The position numbers and the translations under genes were made by a program. From Diphasiastrum complanatum (taxonomy: Eukaryota > Streptophyta > Lycopodiopsida > Lycopodiales > Lycopodiaceae), in the NCBI GenBank assembly GCA_029204225.1, contig CM055095.1, positions 21,449,752-21,488,251 on the forward strand: DNA of 38,500 nucleotides. The letters run 5' to 3'. Below are positions 33,912 through 38,500 of the stretch, piece by piece (the first letter of the stretch is position 1; each line of letters starts with the position of its first letter). The notes under the pieces were generated by a model. That model saw only the letters and a list, made by a program, of their open reading frames with translations, did not search any database and was not told the DNA's origin.

Positions 33912-36743
33912 ATCGGCATTATCATCTGAGAGAGAGAGAGGACTGGTCGTGGGCGTCATCGTCTGGAGAAGAAGGAGGTAATCTGAAGCTGTGTGTCTAG
34001 AGTAGTCTGACGCAGAGGCTGGAGGTCTCATCGTAGTAGAAACATCTCTCGGATCATAAGTGCAACACAACGTGATGTACTTCATTAGTCTTATATGCCT
34101 TTTGGCATGGAAAAGACATTAATATGCTTTCTTTCTTCTTCTCAGGCCTCTAGACTTCTTGGCACACTCGGTATCTCTATCACTGCACTTCCTTCTGGTA
34201 CCCATGACTACATCAGACGATTCATCTATAGAGCTTACCTTGATCGAGCCTGGCATGGTCAATTGGGTGTCAAACCCGACTTTTATCGGCTTCATTTTTG
34301 GAGACTGATGCATCAGTGTCCCCACTTCTACCACATTACCTACGCTCTGGGTTATCACATGGTCTCAGATTCATATTGGGTCAGCTTCATGTCTCTTCAC
34401 ACCATCTTGAGATTGAGATTGGTCGGTTTCAGGGTACTCCACGAGAGGATAGACTCTGCCAGCTATGTTCCCTTGGTGCAGTGGAGATTGAGGAGCATTT
34501 TATTTTCATTTGCCCAGCTTACTATGAGATTTGCGGGAGATACTATTGCTTGTTCAGGGATACATCACTTGTTACCTATGAGGTACAAACTAAAGTAGAC
34601 ACGCATGCGAGAGTGTGTCTGTGCGTAATAATCATATGTATCTATGTCAAGATGTCAAGACCGTGCCACGAGAGGGAATGGGAATGAGGCATGGGGAGGT
34701 CACGAGGGCAGGGTGAGGCAGTCGCGAGGGATGAAGTGGTACCAGTGGGGGGGGGGTGGGGGGGATGAAGATGAGGTGACAACGAGGGGGGTAGGGGGGT
34801 CTTACGGGTGGGCGGGCAAGGGAAGCATGGCCTTTCCCAAGCCTACTAGAAGCTGCCTGTCTCATACTAAATATAGGACCAGTAAAAAGTGTGCCTAAGT
34901 AAGTGTAGGATGGAACAATCTCCAGCGGCCGACTGCTGTCAAAAAGGAGCTCCTGTCTCAACATAAAGCTCTTGGAAGTGTTGAAGACCATCACCTTGGT
35001 CTTCACAATGTTCACCCTCTAGGCCCCATCTGGAACAGAAACCATGAAGACAATCAATCTGTCTCTGTAATCCTTCTCTAGTAGGTGAAAGTAGAACCAC
35101 ATCATCTGCATAAAGAAGAATAGCGATCAAGATGTCTCCAAATCTGCAATCAGATCCGCCACACTGCTCAATAGCCCTCTCCAACTCATCAATATATATT
35201 CCTAAAAGTGTAGGGGAGAGGGAACATCCCTGCTTCACCCAATAGTGCTCCTGATGGCATATTTTCTTAGCATGATTATCGAATAACTACTCAACAAGGT
35301 GTAGGCAGCCCATTAGTTATGTAGCTTTCATGTGCAACAGGTAAGCCTGATGCTTCAAATATGATGCTATTTCCACACGCTTAGTGTACAAGCTCGTAGT
35401 TCTGTTCGTAGATTGAAATCAGTCTCCACTTCCAGTCTCAAACTCAGAACAAATATTGGTTAATGCTTGCAGCTATATTGTGACTAGTGAATACTTTTTA
35501 AGGACACTAGTCAATTATAAGGAGATGCATTCCCTTGAACTTGAAATGACATTCTTTAAGAGTTTTTGATTCTTTACTTCGGATACCTAGTGGGGTCATA
35601 TCCTTGAAGCTTTATGTGAGTCAAGATGAAAGATTTCTGTGGAATTTCTTGTGTATGGTAAGCTTGAATGAAATCATTCCATAAAGTTACGCCCAAATGT
35701 GCAGGAGCAAAACGAGGGCTACTACTTCGAGGTGGAGATGTATTGGAACGTTTAGCTAATGTTGATACAGTGCTTTTTGATAAGGTACACACTTATTTAT
35801 AAACTTTGAGCATTCTAGGCCCTTCTCATGGTTGTGAATCTTTTTTTTTTCAAAGTTTGAATCTTTGCATGGTTGCTCAGTGTGATTGTGCAAATTGAAA
35901 TGCTTAAACTTGTTCTTGGCATTAAGCTCTTGATTTTGATGGGGCTTGCTAATTTGTTACTATTTTCTGCTTTTTGTCTCATTTTGACTATTAATGCTTA
36001 CTGTCTAAAAAGTTGAGCCTCTTTCCTATAAGTCTTGGCTGATAACTGTCTTTCATCTGTTTTTCCAAATTCTTTCTTCCAGCAGGCTAGCTGCGACTAT
36101 TCTATTTGTAAAAGGCACTTTCTGTAACGTGAAATGTAAATCTGGTTTATAGGCTGTGGGTTTTAAGTTGAATGGTATACCTCTTTCACTGGATAAAGAA
36201 AAGTGCTTGGTGACTGCTTAATCACAGTCTTCTGTCAGAACAGACAGGTACTCTCACAACAGGAAGCCCCACCGTGGCAGCAGTCAGCGCACTGGATGGA
36301 TATGATGAACTCTCTGTTTTGCACCTAGCAGCAGCAGTGGAAAAGCATTCTTCACATCCAATAGCTTCTGCGATATTAAAACATGCTGAAGCTTTAAAAC
36401 TGGATCCTCTTTTGTCGGAAGGCCAGCTTAGTGAGCCTGGATACGGGGCATTGGCTTATATCAACGGGGAAATTGTAGCGATTGGACTGCATGAGTGGGT
36501 AAACAGCTGCTGCATAAAGCGTTCAAAACAAGAACATATGGATGTAGCCACATATCCCGGCAATGATTTCAACAAAGACTTGCTGGAGAATCTATACAAA
36601 AAAGATTTAATGAGGAAAATGGATTCATCATGCCTAGATCACTCAAAGACGGTGGTGTATGTTGGTATGGAAGAAATTGGTATCATTGGCGCCATTGTTC
36701 TGACAGACTCAATCAGAAGTGAGGCAAATGAGACAGTGTCAAG
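8131..36743 (+). CDS. PAA2: Chloroplast Cu(I)-transporting P1B-ATPase PAA2/HMA8, 3' end outside the window
   Basis: PAA2 pumps Cu(I) across the thylakoid membrane to supply plastocyanin. Exons: 8131-8839, 9770-9847, 12722-12819, 13014-13067, 13587-13673, 13806-13976, 15390-15500, 26898-26966, 27412-27521, 28103-28208, 33688-33754, 35705-35784 and 36244-36743. All introns are GT-AG, phases are continuous, and there is no stop over about 746 codons. Visible signatures are a transit-type N-terminus, HMA domain [11 protein letters not shown] (C111, C114), TGE at residues 415-417, CPC at 535-537, DKTGT at 579-583, HP at 618-619 and GYG at 646-648. The [10 protein letters not shown] form, the NMLTETAAV motif and the [11 protein letters not shown] loop fit PAA2 rather than its envelope paralogue PAA1. 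The family usually has about 880-950 residues, so the TGD and GDGIND motifs and the last two helices must lie to the right of the window. Introns 3 (194 bp) and 5 (132 bp) are short; intron 7 is 11.4 kb. The gene appears intact. Exon borders come from homology and splice consensus, not from transcripts. Confidence 0.95.
8840..9769 (+). other. PAA2 intron 1
   Basis: A 930-bp AT-rich intron. It contains a compound microsatellite, TG repeat at 8988-9002 followed by TC repeat at 9002-9027. No other feature was recognised. Confidence 0.8.
9770..9847 (+). CDS. PAA2: PAA2 exon 2: helix 2
   Basis: The acceptor is TATATCTAG and the donor CGAG|GTAATT. The exon reads [20 protein letters not shown] and on to LLGPAR, matching the segment after helix 1 in plant PAA2. 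The split Gly and Asp codons at both ends join correctly with exons 1 and 3. Confidence 0.93.
9848..12721 (+). other. PAA2 intron 2
   Basis: A 2.9-kb intron. The GGTACC cluster at 11467-11647 is listed separately. Around 10270-10610 there is a short Trp-rich open stretch with no family match. The rest is AT-rich and unrecognised. Confidence 0.75.
11467..11647. repeat. GGTACC palindrome cluster around A/T tracts
   Basis: Eight GGTACC words (at 11486, 11494, 11512, 11583, 11594, 11614, 11628 and 11642) and two further GTAC cores (11467, 11620) lie in about 180 bp. The middle is a perfect A13T13 palindrome at 11518-11543 and another T tract. The whole block is close to an interrupted inverted repeat. 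It may be the remains of a foldback or MITE-like element. GTAC is also the core of SBP-domain (SPL) binding sites. Confidence 0.8.
12722..12819 (+). CDS. PAA2: PAA2 exon 3: helix 3
   Basis: The acceptor is TTTCCAG and the donor GTAAGT. The exon encodes the conserved [20 protein letters not shown] block, with membrane helix 3. The SPNMNSLV motif is typical of plastid copper ATPases. Confidence 0.94.
13014..13067 (+). CDS. PAA2: PAA2 exon 4: loop before helix 4
   Basis: A short 54-base exon of 18 whole codons, [18 protein letters not shown], with acceptor TTACAG and donor GTGTGC. The luminal-side loop sequence FFDEP is conserved in the family. Confidence 0.92.
13068..13586 (+). other. PAA2 intron 4
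   Basis: A 519-bp AT-rich intron between exons 4 and 5; no repeat or gene recognised. Confidence 0.8.
13587..13673 (+). CDS. PAA2: PAA2 exon 5: helix 4
   Basis: Twenty-nine codons, [20 protein letters not shown] and the following residues to KELL, giving helix 4 and the conserved GRxLEExA turn that leads into the actuator domain. The donor is GTGAGT. Confidence 0.94.
13806..13976 (+). CDS. PAA2: PAA2 exon 6: first half of the actuator domain
   Basis: Fifty-seven codons begin [13 protein letters not shown] and end [17 protein letters not shown]. The GD..LVLPGE..PVD motif is the first actuator-domain signature of P1B-ATPases. The middle linker varies between species. Splice sites are TGCAG and GTACTT; the donor is weak, as it is GATGTACTT. 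Confidence 0.93.
13977..15389 (+). other. PAA2 intron 6
   Basis: A 1.4-kb intron with no open frame of note, no microsatellite and no recognised transposon. Confidence 0.8.
15390..15500 (+). CDS. PAA2: PAA2 exon 7: TGE dephosphorylation loop
   Basis: Thirty-seven codons. The catalytic loop reads [15 protein letters not shown], with TGE codons at 15435-15443, and the exon ends SAGTVNW. TGE directs hydrolysis of the aspartyl phosphate. The donor GTATGTG is followed within 35 bases by TG and GA microsatellites and then by the 11.4-kb intron 7. Confidence 0.95.
15517..15589 (+). repeat. (TG)n(GA)n microsatellite after the exon 7 donor
   Basis: A TG repeat at 15517-15534 passes directly into 55 bases of pure GA (15535-15589). 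It starts 16 bases after the donor of exon 7 and joins the 3' end of a minus-strand LINE tail. Confidence 0.95.
15590..15745 (-). mobile_element. LINE 3'-end fragment
   Basis: Read on the minus strand it contains GATGTACTATTTCATCTTA then TACGCC and TTGGCAT, matching the tail of the LINE relic at 24005-24110 (GATGTACTTG, CGTCTTATATGCC, GGGCAT) and the block at 34072-34140. The terminal part abuts the (GA)n tract, which reads (CT)n in element orientation. No coding part is left. Confidence 0.6.
15755..15981 (+). repeat. Direct repeat pair of about 50 bp
   Basis: AAACTGAAAATAGTGCTGCA is followed by YTGATA and, after a few bases, ACAATAAAGCATGCT. The pair occurs at 15755-15802 and 15925-15981. 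It sits between the LINE tail and the Gypsy relic; identity of the source is unknown. Confidence 0.7.
15986..16150 (-). pseudogene. Gypsy integrase zinc-binding domain
   Basis: The minus-strand frame contains [20 protein letters not shown] and ends TRCQTC, giving the H..W..C..C pattern of the H2C2 integrase zinc finger. The first His spacing is disturbed ([14 protein letters not shown]), and nothing of the DDE core follows. Confidence 0.8.
16165..16300 (-). pseudogene. Gypsy RNase H N-terminal fragment
   Basis: Minus-strand reading gives [18 protein letters not shown], the start of the Gypsy RNase H domain with its first catalytic Asp, then jumps directly to integrase sequence. The deletion removes about 100 codons. 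Confidence 0.65.
16308..16790 (-). pseudogene. Gypsy reverse transcriptase core
   Basis: Minus-strand pieces read [20 protein letters not shown] near 16760-16700, then, in another frame, [32 protein letters not shown] and [12 protein letters not shown] (16625-16400). FLDD is the catalytic YxDD motif with Phe in the first place. At least two frameshifts or stops interrupt the domain. Confidence 0.88.
16789..17574 (-). pseudogene. Gypsy protease and RT N-terminus
   Basis: The 261-residue frame has a retropepsin-like domain with [17 protein letters not shown] (residues 56-72; the family has DSGATHNF), a typical [10 protein letters not shown] flap region, and then the RT entry region [15 protein letters not shown] with PYRVSRPE. 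The DSG to DDG change would disturb the active site. Confidence 0.88.
17787..18550 (-). pseudogene. Gypsy gag
   Basis: Two minus-strand frames are seen. The N-terminal one has an acidic region, with [20 protein letters not shown] near 18500. The other (18035-17787) shows the retrotransposon gag pattern [27 protein letters not shown] stop and a frame change separate them. No zinc knuckle was found. Confidence 0.75.
18970..19320 (-). repeat. Possible Gypsy 5' LTR and primer site
   Basis: On the minus strand, TAGTATCAAAGCC near 18990-18975 resembles a Gypsy primer site (TGGTATCAAAGCC). Upstream of it (higher coordinates) is a TATAAAAG at about 19208-19215 and a TGTCACAG near 19295 that could be the LTR start. 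No second LTR is present for comparison, so this is tentative. Confidence 0.35.
19390..19430 (+). repeat. Left member of a 40-bp direct repeat flanking the hAT region
   Basis: ATCATTTCTATAGTTGTCCT and the next 20 bases match 26514-26554 with a few differences. The two copies sit outside the two GGACGCG arrays, 7.1 kb apart. Confidence 0.65.
19449..19605. repeat. GGACGCGTCC palindrome array with A/T palindromes
   Basis: Five ACGCGT cores in GGACGCGTCC-like words, plus many half words, lie within about 140 bp. They are followed by T10A14 at 19582-19605. The block is self-complementary at several registers. It resembles a subterminal repeat array of a DNA transposon, and a related array is present at 26400-26500. 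Confidence 0.8.
19662..20037 (+). promoter_or_regulatory. GA / GT / telo-motif block before the hAT gene
   Basis: The block contains (GA)n at 19662-19702, (TG)n at 19714-19742, two double TTTAGGG motifs at 19898-19911 and 19927-19940, and 56 bases of GA at 19982-20037, ending 12 bases before the hAT start codon. GA tracts and telo-boxes are known targets of BPC and TRB proteins in plants. Here they form the leader or promoter of the transposase. Confidence 0.6.
21086..21214 (+). other. Probable intron in the hAT transposase
   Basis: GTCCAG|GTACAA to GTGAAAG|ATTGTG. Removing it joins VGPQRVVQ to IVTDNASN in one frame, exactly as in the continuous family sequence. Confidence 0.75.
22885..23374 (+). 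mobile_element. Solo LTR inserted in the hAT gene
   Basis: A 490-bp block begins TGTAAAGACC and ends GGCCGTAACA, with TG...CA ends and a short TGT/ACA inverted repeat. It is flanked by a perfect 5-bp duplication ACCCC (22880-22884 and 23375-23379). It has a TATAAATA box at 23145-23152 and AATAAAA near 23278. There is no coding interior, so it is a solo LTR or a small TRIM-like unit. If one duplication and the block are ignored, the acidic tail of the transposase reads on in phase. Confidence 0.88.
24005..24275 (-). mobile_element. LINE 3' untranslated end
   Basis: On the minus strand this follows the ORF1 frame directly. It ends with TCTTATATGCCTTTGGGCAT, AAAAAAGACGTTAATAAAGA and a (TTTC)n stretch. 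The same end is found at 15590 and 34072. A microsatellite-like tail instead of poly(A) is known in several plant LINE and SINE groups. Confidence 0.7.
24276..24692 (-). pseudogene. LINE ORF1 protein fragment
   Basis: The 138-residue minus-strand frame has an RNA-binding region ([11 protein letters not shown]) and the typical LINE ORF1 C-terminal motif [50 protein letters not shown]. The family binds LINE RNA as a chaperone. The N-terminal coiled-coil part is missing or lies beyond the (CT)n tract. The endonuclease-RT ORF2 is absent; the 3' end follows at once. Confidence 0.75.
24719..24793. repeat. (GA)n tract, 75 bp
   Basis: Pure AG repeat, reading (CT)n in the orientation of the LINE relic and lying just upstream of its ORF1 start. 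Confidence 0.95.
24835..25020. other. Strand-asymmetric A/C-rich stretch
   Basis: About 180 bases are almost devoid of G on the plus strand, built of words such as CATAAACC, CATCATAACC and CACAACCCC. They include an AAACCCTAA telo-box at 24900-24908. It may be the 5' leader of the minus-strand LINE. Confidence 0.6.
25111..25745. repeat. GC-rich tandem repeat, 361-bp period
   Basis: ATGGTCC..GAATACAGTCCAC begins both copies (25111 and 25472). The shared parts GGGACCGAGCC, GGCTCGATTCGGGTG, CGACGGGACAGAAAC and AAGCGAAATGGACTAGTTT show high identity. The second copy stops near 25745. The block is CpG-rich and unlike the intron around it. Confidence 0.85.
25850..25985. repeat. Short tandem repeat of about 60 bp
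   Basis: GAGAGCTTGTCACTCTTCTG followed by GTGAGC occurs twice (near 25860 and 25916), and a third partial copy CTCTGGTGAGCATTCACTTC ends near 25981. Between the copies are CTTCTGGTCCTGA and CCTCTCCCAAAT variants. Confidence 0.8.
26001..26014 (-). repeat. Telomere-like motif pair
   Basis: CCCTAAACCCTAAA on the plus strand, i.e. two TTTAGGG units on the minus strand. Too short for a true interstitial telomere. Confidence 0.7.
26280..26298 (+). repeat. Homopolymer of 19 G
   Basis: Nineteen G followed by A and GGGG. It could form G-quadruplex structures; its exact length is prone to sequencing error. Confidence 0.85.
26369..26500. repeat. Second GGACGCG array next to A/T tract
   Basis: T11-GA8-TTAAATTT leads into CGCGGACGCGTCCGGACACG and further GACGCGTCC, GCGTCCGGATGCGGACGCGG words. 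Composition and layout (A/T tract inside, words outside) mirror the array at 19449-19605 in inverted order, as expected for two ends of one element. Confidence 0.75.
26514..26554 (+). repeat. Right member of the 40-bp direct repeat
   Basis: ATCATTCCTATAGTTGTCCT and the next 20 bases match 19390-19430, directly outside the right GGACGCG array. Confidence 0.65.
26555..26897 (+). other. End of PAA2 intron 7
   Basis: AT-rich, with a small hairpin word GTGGCACTGCCAC near 26704. It ends with the acceptor TATGTAG. Nothing else recognised. Confidence 0.7.
26898..26966 (+). CDS. PAA2: PAA2 exon 8: end of the actuator domain
   Basis: A 69-base exon of 23 codons, [20 protein letters not shown] then IQM, follows the NW of exon 7. 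The family reads DGPLRIKA..TG..S.IS.IVRMV here. The acceptor TATGTAG lies after 11.4 kb of transposon-rich intron and the donor is GTAAGA. Confidence 0.9.
26967..27411 (+). other. PAA2 intron 8
   Basis: 445-bp AT-rich intron, nothing recognised. Confidence 0.8.
27412..27521 (+). CDS. PAA2: PAA2 exon 9: helix 5
   Basis: The exon reads [20 protein letters not shown] and continues into helix 5 ([17 protein letters not shown]). The AP.QRLAD.IAG.F motif is diagnostic of P1B-ATPases. The last Trp codon is split with exon 10. Confidence 0.95.
27522..28102 (+). other. PAA2 intron 9
   Basis: 581-bp AT-rich intron, nothing recognised. Confidence 0.8.
28103..28208 (+). CDS. PAA2: PAA2 exon 10: luminal loop and start of helix 6
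   Basis: The exon encodes [20 protein letters not shown] then [15 protein letters not shown]. The [12 protein letters not shown] loop is characteristic of PAA2. The donor is CTG|GTAACT, followed by the 5.5-kb intron 10. Confidence 0.95.
28209..33687 (+). other. PAA2 intron 10
   Basis: A 5.5-kb intron. It holds a weak duplicated open stretch near 29240-29470 and a 195-bp repeat in three copies at 31777-32359, listed separately. The remainder (28209-29200, 29500-31770 and 32360-33687) is AT-rich with no recognised transposon. Confidence 0.75.
31777..32359 (+). repeat. Three near-identical tandem copies of about 195 bp
   Basis: Copies at 31777-31971, 31972-32165 and 32166-32359, each beginning with CGATAACAATTAGACAACAA and ending GCATAGAGATGAGAGA. 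They differ at only a few positions (for example TTCTACTT versus TTCTCTACTT, and AACAACCTGC versus AACCTGC). The duplication is recent compared with the other repeats in the window. Confidence 0.95.
33688..33754 (+). CDS. PAA2: PAA2 exon 11: CPC ion-binding helix 6
   Basis: The exon encodes [20 protein letters not shown] then SL and one base of Gly. CPC (codons 33697-33705) binds Cu(I) in the membrane. The last 25 bases of this exon and its donor are part of a perfect 54-bp tandem duplication (33730-33837); the first donor (33755) keeps the frame, the second would not. Confidence 0.96.
33730..33837 (+). repeat. Perfect 54-bp tandem duplication of exon 11 end and splice donor
   Basis: Unit GCGGTTCTTGTTGGTACATC and the next 34 bases occur at 33730-33783 and 33784-33837 without a difference. 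Each unit has 25 bases of exon 11, a GTATGTG donor, and the start of the intron. The second unit leads into (GA)n. Confidence 0.97.
33832..33909 (+). repeat. (GA)39 tract after the exon 11 donor
   Basis: Seventy-eight bases of pure GA start 77 bases after the first donor and 23 bases after the second donor. Shorter GA runs follow at 33929-33940. Confidence 0.95.
34072..34140 (+). mobile_element. LINE 3'-end fragment, plus strand
   Basis: TGATGTACTTCATTAGTCTT, ATATGCCTTTTGGCATGG, AAAAGACATTAATATG and CTTTCTTTCTTC reproduce the tail at 24005-24110 read on the minus strand. It is followed directly by a different LINE part. Confidence 0.65.
34144..34610 (+). pseudogene. LINE ORF2 C-terminal fragment with zinc knuckle
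   Basis: The first frame reads [18 protein letters not shown]; after a shift near 34350 the next reads [20 protein letters not shown] followed by C, then [16 protein letters not shown]. The CxxC..HF..CP pattern is the C-terminal motif after the RT domain of many non-LTR elements. RT itself is not present on this strand. Confidence 0.75.
34747..34822 (+). repeat. G-rich tract
   Basis: Runs of 10, 8, 6 and 6 G, then several GGG, all on the plus strand (first 34747-34756). It could form G-quadruplexes in the PAA2 pre-mRNA. Confidence 0.75.
34790..35255 (-). pseudogene. LINE reverse transcriptase fragment, minus strand
   Basis: The minus-strand frame reads [20 protein letters not shown] and [20 protein letters not shown], i.e. 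RT motifs with an intact YADD. After a frameshift near 35020 it continues [15 protein letters not shown] and [10 protein letters not shown]. Neither the endonuclease nor the 3' end is present. It is opposite in direction to the C-terminal fragment at 34144. Confidence 0.85.
35256..35704 (+). other. End of PAA2 intron 11
   Basis: AT-rich, nothing recognised, ends with acceptor AAATGTGCAG. Confidence 0.75.
35705..35784 (+). CDS. PAA2: PAA2 exon 12: approach to the phosphorylation site
   Basis: The exon encodes [20 protein letters not shown] then TVLFDK. It ends with the phosphorylated Asp (codon 35779-35781) and Lys of DKTGT, so the motif is split by intron 12. The acceptor is TGTGCAG and the donor GTACAC. 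Confidence 0.95.
35785..36243 (+). other. PAA2 intron 12
   Basis: 459-bp intron between the DK and TGT codons of the phosphorylation motif; nothing recognised in it. Confidence 0.85.
36244..36743 (+). CDS. PAA2: PAA2 exon 13: TGT and nucleotide-binding domain
   Basis: The exon opens with TGTLT, completing DKTGTLT. It holds the ATP-binding HP motif ([12 protein letters not shown]) and the glycine motif [13 protein letters not shown], then [10 protein letters not shown] and [15 protein letters not shown]. The proposed donor is TCAAG|GTTATT at 36744, because the sequence after TVSR no longer matches the family. The next exon should begin with the LLSGD region and is not found up to 38500. Confidence 0.93.
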
Positions 36744-38500
36744 GTTATTATACTTCTTGATGAGATTCACCTTGTTTTTGTTCCTTTGTCTGTCCTCATA
36801 CATAAGAAGTCGTTTCCTACCTGAGGAAGTCTCAGTATGCTTGTTACGATGGTTTTGCAAAAATCATTGGATTGCTAAGGTAGACAATGTGGTTGGACAC
36901 TGAATCTGGTTAGTTATATTGATGCTCTACTGTCATAGTTGAATTCAAAGAGGATTGATATATAGGAAAATTAAAGACTTTCACTTTTTTGATCTCATGA
37001 GAAAGGACGCATGTGAATGAACTGACTTACCTCTACAAGGCTCAAATTTATCCTCTCATCACCTTCTAGACTTGACATTCTTAAGATGACATGTAGTGCA
37101 TGCATACTAGTCACCATTTCATGCCATTTTAATGTTCATAGTACCCTGATATTTAGGCATGACATGTAGAAGTTTCCAAAATGTCTTTGACACCATGTCC
37201 CACATGTATTCTACAAATGTTAGGCAGAACATAAGACATGCGCCTCTTTGACTTCCAACACTTCTTTGATGGTCAACTCATACATTTTAGGAGATTAACC
37301 AACATACTCGAGTATGAGGCCTAGTACCCATATACAATGTAGTAGCATGTCCCCATTTGGTAGCCTAGTCAATAAATTTACATATTTCTTACACCTTACT
37401 AAGAATAGATATCTAGATTTTTACATTTTTAACAATGCCATAGTGATGTATCGCACATAACATCCCTTCTCTCCTCAAGCAACATCATCCTTGATGTGAA
37501 ATTTGGGTATTGTGCTTGTGCTTGGTCTCCCACATACCATCAATAGTGGTCTAATATGCCATGCAATTAAATATGCTCAAACCAAACACTTTTTCAGCCA
37601 CTTGTGTGTCCAATGTAGCACCGTAGCACGTTTGTGCATCACCTCCCCATTCTCATGCAACAAAATAAGACGACCGGCCAATAAACTATTTCCTTCATGT
37701 AAAGTCTTCTTAAAGAAGAGATGTACAACAGACTAAACATTACACTCCTATGGTATTAGATTTCTAGAGTCCATAAATTTAGGAGATAACTCAACATTTC
37801 ATTGTCGTGAGAAAGATTGAGCTCCTTGGAATCGGTAGAAATGCTAATCTTCATTTTTGAATTCTTTTGTTGTGAGCTTTTGATCATCAAATGTTTTAGC
37901 TCAATTTATTGCATCCCTTCCATTGTTCTTAACCAACTCAAGAATACAATTCATTTGAGTTAGAATTACAACATCATCAAGAACTTTTTGAGTCATGCCT
38001 AATATAGTTGGACTAGCTATTGTAAATCTATAATCAAGTCTGAAAGGACTGATTCTGTGGGTACATTCTTTTTATCACTATATGAAACTTCTTAAAATGG
38101 AAAATAGCACTCCCACTCTATTTCCTTGATGCTTATATGAGCCCTAAGCCTATTCTCTTGTGTTTGGTTCACACTCTTGGTTTTCCCATCTATTTCAAGA
38201 TGATTGATGCTACTTGCGTCCAATTACACCTCTTAGCTTATTAGTGCAAAACCCACCAATACATGCTAGAAATGTAGTTACGCATCTGCCATGTGGAGGC
38301 AAAAGGCTTAAGAAAATTGAGCTGAAAAATAGATTCCACTTAAAGAGATGTTAAACAATGTGTGGGTGTCCCGTGGGACTTTTTGTTTTTTGGAGGCACT
38401 CATGCATTTGGTGGGTGCCTAGAAGACTTGGGATGGGGTCTTGTTAGTGCCTTGGTAAAAATATCAGCTGTCATATACTTTGTCTTGCAATGTTCTAGCT
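36744..38500 (+). other. Start of PAA2 intron 13, to window end
   Basis: No sequence like the next conserved parts (LLSGD, GDGINDAP) is found on the plus strand, so this is read as intron. AT-rich with no recognised transposon. The open frame continues past the donor for about 50 codons without family similarity. Confidence 0.7.

Noticed and set aside
36744-36903. Continuation of the exon 13 frame as coding
   Set aside because: Family similarity stops exactly at a GT donor; the following residues do not match the conserved LLSGD region.

Overview
The window comes from the nuclear genome of a land plant with a large, repeat-rich genome. Three things point that way: a chloroplast-type copper ATPase gene with GT-AG introns up to 11.4 kb, Copia, Gypsy, hAT and LINE relics, and very long (GA)n tracts. 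A fern, a gymnosperm or a large-genome angiosperm would all fit; I cannot decide between them from sequence alone.

Layout. Bases 1-5119 hold an LTR retrotransposon of the Copia class. It has two LTRs, a PBS and a PPT, a gag-protease with one frameshift, no integrase, and a long second ORF with only a trace of reverse transcriptase. It is preceded by an extra 86-bp copy of its own internal end. Bases 5120-7817 are intergenic, with a diverged tandem repeat at 6966-7475. The promoter side of the main gene (7818-8130) has a 22-bp direct repeat and a (GA)n tract.

From 8131 to beyond the right edge runs one gene on the plus strand, the thylakoid-type Cu(I) P1B-ATPase PAA2/HMA8. I could place 13 coding exons. 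All phases agree, all junctions are GT-AG, and together they give about 746 codons, from the transit peptide through the HMA domain, six membrane helices, the A domain, CPC and DKTGT to most of the N domain. The C-terminal exons (end of the P domain, last two helices) are not in the window.

The introns are inflated by mobile DNA. Intron 2 has a cluster of ten GTAC cores. Intron 7 (11.4 kb) holds a LINE 3' end, a decayed minus-strand Gypsy element, a BED/DUF659 hAT transposase pseudogene with a 490-bp solo LTR inserted in it (5-bp target duplication ACCCC), a LINE relic that has ORF1 joined directly to its 3' end, and GC-rich tandem repeats. Arrays of the self-complementary word GGACGCGTCC lie on both sides of the hAT. 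Intron 10 has a 195-bp repeat in three near-identical copies. Intron 11 begins with a perfect 54-bp tandem duplication of the exon 11 end plus its splice donor, followed by (GA)39 and two LINE fragments in opposite orientation.

No clearly new enzymatic system was found. The most noteworthy signals are the duplicated splice donor, where the second donor would add an in-frame stop; the GTAC cluster inside a copper transporter gene; the palindromic-word arrays next to A/T tracts; the solo LTR in the hAT gene; and the ORF1-only LINE.
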